A stretch of 64,000 nt of DNA from contig OX422207.1 in assembly GCA_949130495.1 (NCBI GenBank), forward strand, positions 785,530,384 to 785,594,383, written 5' to 3'. The notes below the pieces were generated by a model, which worked only from the letters and a program-made list of their open reading frames with translations, searched no databases and was not told where the DNA came from. The translations under genes and the position numbers were made by a program. Below are positions 1 through 12,793 of this stretch, piece by piece. Source of the DNA: Sambucus nigra (lineage: Eukaryota > Streptophyta > Magnoliopsida > Dipsacales > Adoxaceae). Position 1 is the stretch's first letter, and every line of letters begins with the position of its first letter.

Positions 1-869
1 AAAGCATTATAGTAGCAGTTAGATATCCAACCAGATTCATGCTATTACAATGATTTCCTTCTGGCGTAGTGGAAGGAGGGACGGTGGGCCTGGTAAGTAG
101 TTTAATTAAGGCATTTCGGTGCAGTTGCGAAGACATAAAGTGTCCCTACAAACTGATGTTAGCTTGGGTTTTCTTCAACTGATCAAGGATCTTTCTCTCC
201 TCGAGGGTCATTTTTGGCATTGGAAGTTTCTCAATACCTTTCCCTTTGTCGATCATTGATGGTTACAGGCTTGGAACTTGGTAATGCCTCACTGATCTAG
301 TCATATGGTTCACAGCAGAAGGGAAAAATAGAAACCCCATTTACTCATCTATCTCGGGTTGTTCGGCTACCTTGTTAATCTCTCCTAGAAGCTCCTTAAG
401 CCATATCATTCTACATATGCTGACTATTGGGTTAGTTTTTGCTAAGCTTTGCTCTTCATCTGAACTATCGAATTCATCTGACAATGACATCATCTTTCTG
501 TGAGAAGTCAATGCACTCCACAACCTCAATGGCCTCTTCGTATAGATGATCCCACTCAATGTGAAGATGTAGAAGTAAAGGGACCATACGCCCTTATAAT
601 TTTAAAGCATCAAGTAACTCGAATATACAGCAAATTTCATTGATCTGTCAGAAGAAGTCTGCCATAATCTGGATGATATCATCTAAGATGACTTCATACC
701 CCCTAATTATCTAACTCTCGAACCCACTTTCGAGATTCCAAGAATAATGTGATGAAACTATGGAAATCAATGGTCATTTTTTAGGGTAGTTTCATCCTGA
801 ACACTAGAAGCTGGTTCAATACTGCTGATAATTCCATATCTTTCCCTTTAGAGCGGGTACGAACAATAA

Positions 870-2330
870 TACACGCTCTTGTAAGGATTGATCAAGCCTG
901 ATATGAAAAATAGGTAGGTTATAGGAGAAAATATGGGCAAACTTGAAAGGCTTTAGGGGAATATACGGGTATTATGGGTGATTTACTGGGCACGATTTGG
1001 GTAAATGGATCAAATTTTGGGTCTTCTTCTAGGAAGATAACATTTGTATGATTTGGGAGTGCATTATGGGTAGTTTTTGGCTTACGATTAGATGGTGGGT
1101 CCATGATACCCCAGTCAATCAGACCTTAGATTACATTTTAGATATGAAAACATTGATCAGTGGTGTGGCCAGCATTTTGGTGAAAATCACAATGGGCATC
1201 AGGTTTGTAATTTTTAGGAAGTGGGTTTAGTAATGGACGAAGGTCCAATGGTTTGATAATATTTCAGCTTAAAAGGGCTTAGTAAACTTTAGAGTGGGGA
1301 GTGTAAATCTCGGTGTATACCTTTTTGACTGGGTTAGGATGGTTGTCTAGTTCCCATGAAGTGGCAGATTGAGAGATGTTATTGATGGTTGAAACTATGG
1401 TATAGGCAGGCTTCTTATACTTTTTGGGAGTGAATTGTCTGGATACTTTCTTTGATTCAACTTCTATCTTGTAAAGACTTTATTCGATCTCTACTCTTTA
1501 TTCTTGGAGGGCTTGAAAATGGGGGTAGTACTGTCCACCCATTGTTGCTCAGACATGGGGTAAAAAGTTCTTCTTCACAATACTGACTTGCTCCTCTTCG
1601 GAAGATCGGTTGGTCATGATGACTTCTTTCTCTATCCATCTTGCTATGAAGTTACTAATACATTCCTCGGGATTCTATTTAAGAAGTTCTAAATCACTAC
1701 GGGTAACCTCCAACTCCTCATTATATTTGTACTATGACATGAATTCACGGTAACATCTTCCTAACTGCGAATTTTTGATTCCATGTAAGATAAGACCTAG
1801 CGCAGAGTGTTGTCCTTCAAAGTTTGTTGCAACACCTGGGCTATTATTTCCTCGGAGGCACCTAGGAGAGTCATGGATTAGTGATAACTTCGGAGATGAA
1901 CAATTTGGGGTCCACTACACCCGAACTTCTCAATAGTATCTTGAACTTTTTTGGCAGCCTTGCTTTAGGATAGGGAGACATATTTATGTAATTCATGTAG
2001 TTCTCGGAGATTCAAACTTGGTCAAACTTTTTAGTCAACATCTTAAGGTCTTCCTTGACCTTGTTCAATTCTTCTTCCTTCGGATCTACGGTCATGGGTA
2101 GGTTAGCCCCTGGTTGGGTAAGATTCGGTATAGGGAACTGAGATGGCGGTGGCCCATTAGTAGGAGGGGAATGGGGAGCGTGCTGATATTCCTCGGGGAC
2201 CCAAATAGGCACAGGTGTGGGGGAAGAGGACCTCGAGATCTTAAGGAATAGGGACCTAATTTCGTAGCATCTCATGAACCTCGGTTTGAAGGATGTCAAT
2301 CTTGACAGTGATTTGGGCTAGGACCTTCAT
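870..2330 (-). pseudogene. gag relic of a Tat/Ogre-like Ty3/gypsy element
   Basis: Minus-strand reading gives a recognisable but broken capsid gene. At 2299-2012 is a proline-rich N-terminal stretch ending in a Lys/Glu-rich helix. At about 1700-1500 reading pieces such as NPEECISNFIARW and NRSSEEEQVSIV match the pattern usual in Tat-lineage Gag (a basic RW segment, then a NRPSEEEQ-like segment). At 1104-919 the piece NVIFLEEDPKFDP fits the region after gag in this lineage. Several stops and frame changes separate these pieces, so no protein can be made. Bases 1-870 probably continue the relic toward protease, but I see no motif there. Lineage is inferred from remembered family patterns. Confidence 0.6.
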
Positions 2331-2639
2331 CAAATATGTCTGCACATTCAGTACTTGGTCTGCATTCTCTATAGAAAGAAAATAAAGGTGGTTTCTGAAC
2401 TTGGAGGAAGTAGCGAGGGAACTAATGGAGCCTCGGCGCAGTTCGATAGAAAATTGAAGCCAATAGGGAGCCAGACCAAGGGTCGGGTAAGCGTTTGACC
2501 TGATAAGGAGAAATATTCAAATTTATTTTAAAAACAGAGGAAGGAAAGACTTTTATTATAGGAGGAAAATATTTTTGACATCTTTGGAAAAGATGAGGAC
2601 AAAATATTTTCGGTTAAAAAGGAGGAAAAATATTTTTGA

Positions 2640-2738
2640 TAAATGGAAGTAAAAATGCTATTATTAATAAAAAGAAGTAAAAATGCTATTATTGATAAAA
2701 AGAAGTAAAAATGCTATTATTGATAAAAGGAAGTAATA
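2640..2738. repeat. 28-bp tandem repeat, about 3.5 copies
   Basis: The unit contains AAGTAAAAATGCTATTATT and recurs every 28 bp with few differences. It is AT-rich and noncoding, and lies between the gag relic and the LTR-like relic. Confidence 0.75.
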
Positions 2739-3361
2739 ATGTTTTTGGTTACAAATGAGGAAACATATAGGAAAAATTATTTTTATTATTATGTTCTCAC
2801 TTGTATTTGGTTTACCTATATGCAGAAAGAAATGTCGGACGGGACCCAAGCCTGGGAAAATTGGGTTTAAAAAATATCTAAAATGTGGTTGGACTTGTTA
2901 CCAGGCTCATGGATAGGGTACCATTTTGGAAAAAGATGAAATTGTGCAAAAATTTGGGTAGCATGTCAACCCGAAATTTTGACAGAGTTTCATGTAGTAA
3001 CTGACAAACTATATACGAGTGCCCTATGTTTTATGCCTATATGAGAGTATGGATTTATTAGGTTAATTGGAAGGGTTCCCCTCTTTGGCATAACTTCCAC
3101 GATATAAGTCTTGATTTTTAGGGCAATCGGTATGTGTGTACATGCCATTTGATATACTTGAGTGTACATTAATTGACTCACTATATACCTCATGAGGACA
3201 ATATGTGTGAGAGCGAATTCGATATACTCGACGTACGTGAACGAGTTCCCTGCGATATACCTCCCTTCATAACTTCGATCAAGATCTTGGGTTCCTTTTG
3301 ACCAATGTTAACTCTTTATCATGAACAAGACTGAATGAATCTTAGAAGGGTATTGAATACT

Positions 3362-3580
3362 CTTTCCAACGGTCCACCCCATGCGCGAATTAGCCTTACG
3401 GTAAGGATCAACGACCCGTTTTACTCCGAATGGTCACCGAGCACTTTCGGGGCCCCGGTTGACCAAATTCATCTCTTTGAACTGAGAAAAGATCTTTGGA
3501 ATGTCAAATTACCTCGCATAAACTTTCCAACAGTCCACCCCATGCGTGATTCAGACTTACAGTTTGGATGAACGATCCAT
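3362..3580 (+). repeat. pair of diverged direct repeats, period about 161 bp
   Basis: Copies at 3362-3420 and 3523-3580 share CTTTCCAAC(G/A)GTCCACCCC, then CATGCG, then a GATCAACGA/GATGAACGA stretch. They lie in the U3-like part of the decayed LTR. Confidence 0.6.
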
Positions 3581-3879
3581 TTCCGTCCGATGATATCTCG
3601 TCCAAAAGACTGACGAGCGCTTCTGAGCCCCATTTGACCCAAAGTTAACTCCCAAACCCAGGATAAGCCCAAGTAATCTTAAATATCTATGAAATAAATT
3701 TCTAATGATATACCCCGTTCATGATTTGGATCAACATATAGCGTTGTACGACCATATTACAAAAAAATCTGCACGAGACTGTCGATTGGTAGGTCCATTT
3801 TGCTGCCTATTGACAGTGTACCTTGGGTTACTTGCCAATTGGCAGGGCTAGGGAAATTCCGATCGACATCCCCTTATCT

Positions 3880-3888
3880 TATAAATAG
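3880..3888 (+). promoter_or_regulatory. TATA box of the decayed LTR
   Basis: TATAAATAG lies after a GC-richer stretch and before an untranslated leader, as in plant LTR promoters. Support is by position and motif only. Confidence 0.4.
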
Positions 3889-5049
3889 AGGGTATGACCT
3901 CACTCCCAGGACAGACCTCAGATCCATCAATATCAATGATCTCAGAAAAATTCTCTAGCAATCAGCAAAGTTTCCTTGTGTGAAATTCCTTTCCATTGTT
4001 CATTCCCATCCGTTTCATACCGAATTTAGCAAACTCATTACCTCTCATCCAACATTCATCTCAACACTCAAGGGAGTTCATCAAGGATCAAGATCAAGCC
4101 TCAATTCTCTGAAGAAGGTCCAAATCCTTTCTCTATCTTTAAATTTCTTTATATTCGCCTTAGTTACATAAATTGTTAATTTGATTTTCACTTTAGTTCA
4201 TACACATTAATATCTCATCCGTTATTATTTATAATTCACATACTTTACTTTCTATAAAAAAAATAAAGAAAAAAAGGGCTATACCTTTAAATTCCAACAG
4301 GATTATCTGCCATAATTTTTCAAACTAAAATACATTTTCTACACACATACACATATAATAAATTCCCGTTTCAATCTATGGGATAAACCCCAGACTTATG
4401 CCATATATGAACTACGTGGCCTTTGATGCCTTTATATGCTACATAGGCATTTCGAGCTAAAACCCGAGACTCGAGTCCATTTTTTTTGTTTTCGCATTTG
4501 TCACCTTTTCATCTATACATTATTTTAATATATATTATATTTGTGATCCTTATTGGCATTTTATCCAACATATATTATCGTTTCATCATAACGATTAATA
4601 TTTCGATAATTGCATACATCGTATTTTCTAAATATTATTTCGGAAACATTTCTTTGGATTACCTCACTCTAGCTTTTCCATGATATGAGTTGGGTGATTC
4701 CGATCTCCATTTATATGTACACGCACACACACTTCATGGAGAAATTAAGGAAAATAGTAACACAATTCCATGAGAGACCGAAAGGGAGGGATGGGTGACT
4801 AACACCTTCCCATTTGGTAATTTAGCCCCCGAACCTCTGAACTATTGGTTTTGTAAGCATCAGTTTGTCTTTGATTCCTCTCTCTCGAGTCCACGACATT
4901 TCCTTTTTCATCTTTTATGTAAAATAGGTTGGGGACTCCATCTTTTTACATCACTCCACATCGACGATGACCGAAGCTCTCCTAAGAGGAAGAGGGTGCG
5001 AGACCTTCACTCTCCCCCCCTCCCTGTAAAGGAGATTGGATGGCCACAG

Positions 5050-5067
5050 TGGAGACTCTACTGACGA
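5050..5067 (+). other. degenerate primer-binding-site-like sequence
   Basis: TGGAGACTCTACTGACGA matches the PBS of element B (TGGCGACTCTACTGGGGA) at 15 of 18 bases and directly follows a CA dinucleotide that could end an LTR. Confidence 0.4.
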
Positions 5068-6505
5068 TTCCTTCATAAGAGGGGTAGACTCAGTTTGCAT
5101 ATGTGTTATTATTTTCTGCTTGTGTTCATATACACCTACCTATATGTTCCCTTTTTTTCTCCTCTATTATTCCTTATACATATCTACCTCATGCTTATAT
5201 CACTACTCACTCACACACTAGTAGATACTCTCCCATGTATGCTTCACATCACTTAGGATCACTTATATCCCTATGTTTCACACACCACTTAGAATATCAT
5301 TGCTTAGGTGTCATTAACACCCCCCCACTTATCACACTTGTATATATTTATACTCACTGACACTTGTCACACACCACTTGCAGTATATCCCTGATTAGGT
5401 TCACTACCATACACTCACTTGTAGATATTAACACACCACTCACTCTCACATATCCATGCTTAGTGTAATCTCCATGTTAGATTTGTATAAAATATAGAAA
5501 TTTCATTTAATATTAGGAACCTTCGCCAATTTCAGGGTCTTTACAGTAAATTAAGGGACTTTTGCCTTTTTATAAACAATAACCTCTTTTAGGATTTTAG
5601 AGAAAGTGGATCTTTAATTCATAACCTCTTCTGGAGAGTTATGTATAACTTCTTCTATAGCATCATTTGGGCATATTTTATTTGACCTCCACTACTAGAG
5701 AATTAAGTATTTGGGACCTATTGGGTTTTCACTCTTCGAGAGTGAAATAAATTTATTTTCTATCAAATTTATTTTTTCCTAATAGGACAATGATTTTGGC
5801 AAACACATTTGCATCTCCTCCATGTGACTACATCTCGTTTGATGTTGCAATATCATTATTCAATTCATTTTTCGCATTATTCAAAGTTTTAAGTAGTAAG
5901 AATGACAAAGTGAAAGTATTCTAAGATAATTCTTGTCATTCTTACTACTTTAGGTACATTCTATCCTTGTCCCTAACAGCGGGAATATTGTCTCATCAAT
6001 AATAAAATTTCATAAAATACACAATAACCATTATATTTGTCAATGGTTCAATAACCATGGAGTTGCAGACTCCTAACAATGTATATTTCTTATAATAATA
6101 AATATTATATTGTATAACCCCGTGAATGAAGGTTTTGCTAGTGCAAGCTTTTGTTGTTCAATACTCGAAGTAATGAAAAATTACTTTTTATTATTTATTA
6201 ATATGGTACCCATATATTCTTGATGCCTATAAAACGAAGAGAATTTCTTCCGAAATTTATTTTCTAGAACTCATCGCATATGAATGGCCGAGTACCCCCT
6301 AATAACATCCCGTAGGCTCTTATGGAGACTTAGGTTTAACAATGGTTGAACATTTTACTATATTACATAACAATTTTGAAAAAACTTCTGGTTTTTCTAA
6401 ATAATGTGAGTTATTCACTGTCCACTAGACAAATATTATTATATAATGACATTGCAAAATTGTCAATTAGAACATTCAATATAGGTTGTGATGTGAGTAT
6501 GAGTC

Positions 6506-6508
<3 letters not shown>
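5068..6508. other. noncoding AT-rich and CA/CT-rich spacer
   Basis: There is no coding signal. 5100-5460 is rich in CACTT/CATA simple sequence; 5480-6500 is AT-rich unique-looking DNA. The one structured site is the perfect inverted repeat at 5891-5950. Confidence 0.6.
5891..5950. repeat. perfect 18-bp inverted repeat (hairpin)
   Basis: AAGTAGTAAGAATGACAA at 5891-5908 is followed, after a gap of about 23 nt, by its exact complement ending at 5950. The surrounding DNA is AT-rich without coding capacity. It could be a footprint of a small inverted-repeat transposon or a foldback; nothing decides between them. Confidence 0.8.

Positions 6509-6584
<76 letters not shown>
6509..6584. repeat. (AT)n microsatellite
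   Basis: About 38 uninterrupted AT units. Apparent IYIYIY reading frames across it on both strands are artefacts. Confidence 0.95.
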
Positions 6585-6587
<3 letters not shown>

Positions 6588-7217
6588 CAAGAATAATTTA
6601 TTAAACGTTCAAGAGTTTGGTGATCAAACTTAAACAAATGAAAGTAGTTAAAAAATAGTATAAAAATTATCAGATATTCAAATAATGGGATGGATAGCAA
6701 AAACTTGAAGTTTTATAACCACGAATATTAGAATACTTAATAATCTCAAAAGAATTTCATATTTGAGGATATATATTTTTTATTAAAAATAATCCAAAGA
6801 TATATATTTCTAAAAAATATGCATTATGATTACTTGGATCATCATAAATCAGAAATGAATCATTGTGCTTTAAGCACCAAAAAAACATTAACCATATGGA
6901 TATTAAATCAGAATGTATATTTAAAGGAGAAAAGATTGATCAATTAAAGTTAGAACTTATGGTTCAGAACTAATGTATCAAAACTTCATGTTATTGGGTC
7001 ATAGGTTAAAGACTTTAGGCTAAGAAATAAGAATATTGAGGTTTATAATATATAAGGGTGGCTATTAAACTAATTATGACCAATATTTCTTTAGAAGAGC
7101 CCTAACAACTTCAGGTTCTCAATATTAATATTGTCAAAAGACATTAAATTCTAAACCTTTATATCAAAAATTTCGATTTATTAACGAATAAAAATATTAG
7201 AGAATCTTCCAAACTAG
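6585..7217. other. AT-rich left flank of element B with traces of the dispersed ACTTCAGGTTC repeat
   Basis: Noncoding. Motifs such as AACTTCAGGTTCTCAATATT near 7110 match the array at 33800-34800 on the other side of element B in the same orientation. This is expected if B landed in that array. Confidence 0.5.
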
Positions 7218-7245
7218 TGTAGAGGGGGCCTGAAGGTAATCCTGG
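7218..7245 (+). repeat. 5' LTR of element B, first 28 bp
   Basis: TGTAGAGGGGGCC and what follows match the start of the 3' LTR at 32593 with one difference, up to the CCTGG that element A duplicated. Confidence 0.9.
7241..7245 (+). repeat. left target-site duplication of element A (CCTGG)
   Basis: CCTGG here and at 19449-19453. The uninterrupted site in the 3' LTR of B reads TAATCCTGGGATT, with one copy. Confidence 0.95.
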
Positions 7246-7810
7246 TGTTGATACCAAAATTAATATGCTGATGTGGACGAATCATACGAAGACACTTGTC
7301 AATCTACGTGGTACAATAACGACGAGGAAGTTCATTTCCTCAACCAACTCATGTTCTCTCCGAGCAACGAGGATATACCGAGGAACTTCAACACTCCGAG
7401 GTACCCTAGCGCTCCGATGAACTCCTGAGCAACGAGCAACTAAGGCGGTCCGAGCTGCATCTCGGCCGTAGTATTAATTTCCAGAATATCAACAGTTCAA
7501 CTATTCATTGAATGTTTATCATCTTGACGCACACGCTGCATTAAATGTATTACCCTTTCATATGTATATCATTTAATGTGTCAACCCATTCATGTACAAC
7601 CTAAGGGCTATAAATACCTGGTATCACCCTCATTCAAGGGGACCGGAATTTCTTGATAGAACTTGTAATCGAGGATTTCCAAAACACTCAGCAATAACAT
7701 AACAGTGGACGTAGGCCATTCATATAAAGCTGAACCACTTTAAAAATCTTTGTCTCATTTTATTTATCTGTGATTGAATAATTAGAGCGATCTAGTTTTT
7801 TACATCAACA
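7246..7810 (+). repeat. 5' LTR of element A
   Basis: 565 bp, TGTTGATACC...TACATCAACA, with 7-bp inverted ends (TGTTGAT/ATCAACA). TATA box at 7609-7616. Nearly identical to 18884-19448. Confidence 0.97.
7609..7616 (+). promoter_or_regulatory. TATA box of 5' LTR A
   Basis: TATAAATA inside GGGCTATAAATACCTGG, conserved at 19247-19254 in the 3' LTR. It is the expected start region of the genomic RNA. Confidence 0.7.
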
Positions 7811-7813
7811 GAT

Positions 7814-7831
7814 TGGCGCCGTCTGTGGGAA
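7814..7831 (+). other. primer-binding site of element A
   Basis: TGGCGCCGTCTGTGGGAA lies three bases after the LTR end. Element F has the same 18-mer in the same place. The first nine bases fit the 3' end of a plant tRNA-Asp; the rest does not obviously, so I leave the primer tRNA open. Confidence 0.85.
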
Positions 7832-7873
7832 CGATTGTTATTATCGTTTTTCACAAAAAATCATTCATCATCA

Positions 7874-10558
7874 ATGGCGGATAATCCAGAATCTAGTAAT
7901 CGAAACGCTGAAAATGCTGGAAATCCTCCAAATCTCTCTGCACCTCCAGATCTGGCCGAAATTATGACGAATCTGGCTCAAGGACAAACCGCCATGCAAG
8001 ACACAATGAGGCAACTCATACAAACCCTTCATGGTGGTGCACCTGCACGTTCAAGACAACAAAGTGGTCAGAGGAAAACTTATGTACTTTCTTCACGATC
8101 CAGGCGTACTGAGTCACGTCGCAATGAAGAATCCGATGATTTCTCTTATCAACCTGGGCGAACTTCGTCAATAAGGGCTACAGATACTGATCAAGATATC
8201 ACCCTCTCTCCAGAAAGACCCAGTGCTTTAGAAAGATTGAGTTGGTCATCTCCTTTCAGTCGATTAGGCCCTAGGAGGAATAGGAGTCCACCTAAGACCA
8301 TGTCGAGGAGTTTTCGACAACCATCAGATCTAAGAGAAGGATCATCACAATCACGACCAGTTGCTCGTCAAGATAGATCTCAAGAAGCTACCTCAGAACG
8401 ATCAATTGCTCGAACCAATAGGCCCGAGGAAGGAAATGAAGCGTGGAAAGGATCTCTCCAACGGTTGGAGGATAAATTGGGAGAAATGGCCAAAGCAAAG
8501 AACCCTCTACAACGAACTTTCGTTCCAAGAACACCTTTTGTACAGGCCATTGTGGATTTTCCTACACCATCGAAATTTAAAGCACCCGTGGTAACTCCCA
8601 AATATGATGGAAATACAGATCCTGTTCTTCACATAGAACAGTATCAAGCTGCTGCTGACATCTATGTTGTTCCCGACGAGATGAGATGCAGAACCTTCTC
8701 AGGAACACTTACTGGATCTGCCCAGATATGGTACAACAATCTTCCTCGGGGTAAGATTTCAACTTTCTTTCAACTAGCCGAATTGTTTATTGGCAATTTT
8801 TGTTTTGGGGCAAAGCCAGTAAAACGAGTAGCACACTTGTTAAGTGTTAGAAAAAAATCTGGTGAAAGTACTAGAGATTACATAACTCGTTTCAATAACG
8901 AGAAGCTAGAAGTCATAGATTACGAAGAGAAGACAGCAATCACCGCTTTGATGAGTGGGTTGTTGCCTAATAAATTGTATTACACCCTGGCGAAAGATCC
9001 ACCTAGAAGTATGTCAGAATTGATGGCAAAGGCGGCCAAAATCATGAATGCCGAGGAGGCCATGGCTGCAAAGAAGAATATTGATAAAGAAACCAAGGTG
9101 GAAGACGACAAATCTAAGAAGAAAGAACATAAAAACAATGGTGGAGATAAACATTCCAAGAATAAATGGGAAGTCATGAAGAAGTATGATAATTATACTC
9201 CTTTGAAAATGGGTATTAATCATGTTTTGGAGGAAATCAAGAACAACGAGGAGGTAAAGTGGCCAAAGAAACTGAAGTCAGACCCTGATTCGAGGAGTAG
9301 GGATAAGTATTGCGAATTTCATAAAGATCATGGTCACATGACCAAAAATTGCATAACTCTTCAGAACGAGATTGAAACACTCATCCGAAGAGGAAAGCTA
9401 GCAAAATATGTTGATCGGGGAGGTGAAAGAAAGGATAACAACCGAGCTAGAGAAAGGTCTAGATCCCCTCGTCGGGCAGAGGAGAAGAAGAAGAGAGACC
9501 ATGAAGATGATCCAGAGGATGACCCCGATCTTCCCAAGAAACCAAGACAGCCAGAACGAGAGGTATTTTCCATACGTCTTGGATCAATTGATTGTAATGT
9601 TATTACAGGAGGAGATGCAGGAGGAGGAGACCATACTGCAGAAAGAAAAGCTTACCTCGGAGAGGCTCAAGCTTGTTCATATATTCAGCGAATAAATCTG
9701 GCCGAGGACGAACGTCCGAGGAAGGTAAACAAAGAGAAGCTGGTCATTGGTTTTTCAAAAAATGACTTGGCAGGTGTTCTTTATCCGCACGACGATCCTC
9801 TGGTGATCAAAATGAGGATGAAGGAAGTAGTGATTTCAAGGGTGTTGGTAGATAATGGAAGTTCAGCAGACATCATGTACTATTCATATTTTGATAGCTT
9901 GAATTTGAAATTATCTCAATTGGAACCTTATCACAGACCCCTTCTGGGTTTTGCTGGCGAGAAAGTTTTTCCACTTGGGACGATCAAGTTGGACATATTC
10001 ATTGGAACCTGTCCTGCTTGTCGAACAGAAAGAATACGATTCTTTGTGATGGATAAGAACGTGCAGTCAGCCTACAACATCATCATGGGAAGAGTTGGTT
10101 TGAAGAAGTTCGAAGCAGTTCCATCTACAGTACATCAGTGCTTAAAATTCCCAACAAACTTTGGGGTAGGAGTTGTGAAAGGTGATCAAAAAGTAGCTCG
10201 GGAATGCTATTACTCATCTGCCGAGCAAGAAGAGCTTGAGGAATCAAGGAAAAAGACTATCACCTACCAGGTTGAAGAAGGTACAGAAATTGAAACTCTT
10301 GATCCCAGGGATGAATCCCAACTTGTAAAAGGACAGGTGGTAGAATCTATAGAAAATGTTATTCTGGACGAGGAACACCCTGAACGAGTAACCCAGATAG
10401 GTTCGTCGTTGGATGCTTCAATAAAACAAGAGTTGATAATGTTCTTGAGAAACAGGAAGAAAACTTTCGCATGGAGTCATGAGGACATGCCAGGAATAAA
10501 TCCAAACTTCTTATGTCATGAGCTCAATGTGAATAAGGAGATCAAGCCTGTGAAGTAG
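7874..10558 (+). pseudogene. gag-pro: element A gag and protease, ended by an in-frame TAG
   Basis: I take ATG 7874 (MADNPESS) as start; the frame is open from 7835 but only with a TTG there. Residues about 50-190 are Arg/Ser-rich and disordered. About 230-390 is the Retrotrans_gag capsid. About 480 is a zinc knuckle CEFHKDHGHMTKNC (C-x2-H-x4-H-x4-C instead of CCHC). A basic, acidic-mixed linker follows, then an aspartic protease with VDNGSSAD (catalytic Asp near residue 660). Gag packages the RNA; protease matures the polyprotein. The frame stops at TAG 10556-10558 just before RT, where the same frame resumes at once. I read this as a nonsense mutation (possibly CAG to TAG), since related elements usually have one continuous frame. 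Confidence 0.9.
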
Positions 10559-12793
10559 AGAAGAAGAGTGTTTAGTCCCGAGAAGAATCAGGCCATACAG
10601 GAGGAGGTCGAGAAGCTCCAGAAAGCCCAATTCATTGAAGATGTGAAATATCCAGACTGGTTGGCAAATGTGGTGATGGTAAAGAAGAAGAACAATAAAT
10701 GGAGAATGTGTGTTGATTTCACTGATCTCAACAAGGCATGCCTAAAAGATCATTTTCCATTGCCCAGAATTGACCAGCTAGTGGATGCTACCTCGGGACA
10801 TGAGCTGCTCAGCTTCATGGATGCGTATTCTGGTTACAACCAGATCAAAATGAAACCTGAAGACAGGGAAAGTACTTCTTTTATTACCCCTAAGGGAACT
10901 TATTGCTATAATGTTATGCCTTTTGGTTTGAAAAATGCAGGAGCGACATACCAGCGGCTGATGAACAAGGTTTTCACCGAACAAATCAGTTGCAACATGG
11001 AAGTCTATGTCGATGATATGCTGACAAAAAGCAAGAAAGCTGCAGATCATCTAGTTGACTTAGCTCAGACATTTGATCAACTGGATAAATACCAAATGAA
11101 GCTCAACCCGACGAAGTGCACATTTGGAGTACGAGAAGGAATGTTTCTCGGATACATTGTCAACCAGCGAGGCAGTGAAGCAAATCCAGATAAGATCAAA
11201 GCTCTTTTAGGGTTGCGATCTCCAACAACAAAGAAAGAAGTGCAGAGTCTTACAGGACGAGTTGCAGCGCTCAATAGATTTGTGTCCCGAGCAACTGATA
11301 AATGCCTCCCATTCTTCAAAACACTTCGAAAAACTTTTGAGTGGACTGATGAATGTGAGAAGGCCTTTCAAGACTTGAAAAAGTATTTGGGAACACCTCC
11401 ATTGTTGTCCAGGCCAATAACAGGAGAGAAGTTGTATTTGTATCTGGCAGTATCAGAGAATGTAGTCAGTTCAGCATTGATCAGATTGGAGAATGGAGTC
11501 CAGAAACCAATCTATTACACAAGTAAGGCTTTCCGAGGTGAGGAAATCAGGTACACAAAGCTGGAGAAATTGGCATTGGCATTAATTGAGGCAAGTAGAA
11601 GAATGAGGCCATATTTCCAGGCCCATACCATCATCGTTTATACCGATATGCCACTGAGGCAAGCCCTTCATAAGCCAGAAAAGTCAGGGAGATTGATGTA
11701 CTGGGCAATAGAGCTTGGTGAATATGATATTGTGTATGAGCCCAGATCATCATTGAAAGGGCAAGCTGTAGCAGATTTTATAGCAGAGTTTACATATCCT
11801 GATACCCCCGAGGAGCAAAAACTGCTCGCTGACCAACCTGTGGATGTAAAAGGATCATTAACTTCAAATTCAGACCAGCCCCAGTTGGTTGAAGAACGAG
11901 AAGAGATGGTCAACGAGAAGCGAAAAGTGTCAGGGGAGGATGAAAAGAAGCAACAAATATTTCACCGAGGAACTCTATCAGATAAGAAATTTGAAGACAG
12001 GTTGCCTATATGGAGATTATACGTAGATGACTCATCTTGCACAGCAGGTTGTGGTGCAGGAATTGTTCTGAACATCCTAGACGAGATTGACATGGAATAT
12101 GCTTTGCGATTCCAATTCAAAGCCTCCAATAATGAGGCTGAGTATGAGGCCATGATAGCAGGTCTTAATTTATCAAAGACTATGGAAGCGCAACAAGTGA
12201 TGGTATTCAGTGATTCTCAATTGATTGTGAATCAGATGATGGGAACGTATGCAGTTAAAGGAGAATTGATGATCAAATATCATGCCAAGGTAATGGAGTT
12301 ATTGGCAGAATTTGATGCGATTCAGTTGATCAGAATACCCAGAATAAAAAATGCACAAGCAGACGCACTGGCCCGACTAGCGTCAGCTACTCGTATCGAG
12401 CTACGAAGAATAATACCGATTGAAGTACTGGAAAGTCGGAGCATAGAGGAAGACTTGACGATGAATGTTATTGCCCTTGATTTAGGACCATCTTGGATGG
12501 ATCCAATCAGGGTATATATTGAAGATGGAGAACTGCCAGAGGATAAGCTTGCTGCCAAGAAATTGAAGTATAAAGCTGCTCGGTATGTATTCACTAATGG
12601 TATTTTATATAGACGAGGAATTATGGCAGGTTTGCAGAGATGTGTACATCCCTCCGAGGTGAAAGAATTGATTGAAGAAATCCATGAAGGATCTTTTGGA
12701 GCTCATGTAGCAGGCCGAACACTTTTACAAAGGGTAATAACTCAAGGATACTATTGGCCGACGATGAGGGCTGATTGTATAGCCTATGCTTAG
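10559..12793 (+). pseudogene. pol: element A reverse transcriptase, RNase H and second RNase H
   Basis: Same frame as gag. RT motifs: VDFTDLNKAC, FMDAYSGYNQIKM, MPFGLKNAGATYQ and the catalytic YVDD at 11006-11017. The gypsy RNase H follows (IYYTSKAF, IRYTKLEKLALALI, IVYTDMPLRQAL). Then comes an archaeal-type RNase H with its four acidic positions visible: YVDDSS (near 12020; YVDGSS is usual), NNEAEYEA, FSDSQ and AQADALA. Last is the first half of the integrase zinc module (H...H...GYYWPTM). Two tandem RNase H domains are typical of the Tat lineage. The frame is cut by TAG 12791-12793, two residues before the C-x2-C of the zinc module. Confidence 0.92.

Larger units (their letters stand above)
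2950..5048 (+). repeat. decayed LTR-like sequence, plus orientation
   Basis: A noncoding stretch shows LTR-like order: a TATA box (3880-3888), a long untranslated part, then a terminal CA at 5048 followed one base later by a sequence close to the primer-binding site of element B. The left end is not defined; about 2950 is a guess. Two related segments at 3362-3420 and 3523-3580 are internal direct repeats (the TTTCCAAC(G/A)GTCCACCCC type). No gag follows on the plus strand, so this is a fragment or a solo remnant. Confidence 0.35.

Noticed and set aside
6346..6700. IYIYIY frames on both strands, likewise near 39206, 39729, 52782 and 58323
   Set aside because: They are translations of (AT)n microsatellites.
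7811..7835. Possible tRNA gene at the PBS of A (also B, E, F)
   Set aside because: These are 18-nt complements of tRNA 3' ends next to LTRs; no cloverleaf follows.
10550..10570. Programmed read-through at TAG 10556 between protease and RT of A
   Set aside because: A second TAG at 12791 lies inside the integrase zinc module, where read-through would make no sense; both look like ordinary mutations.
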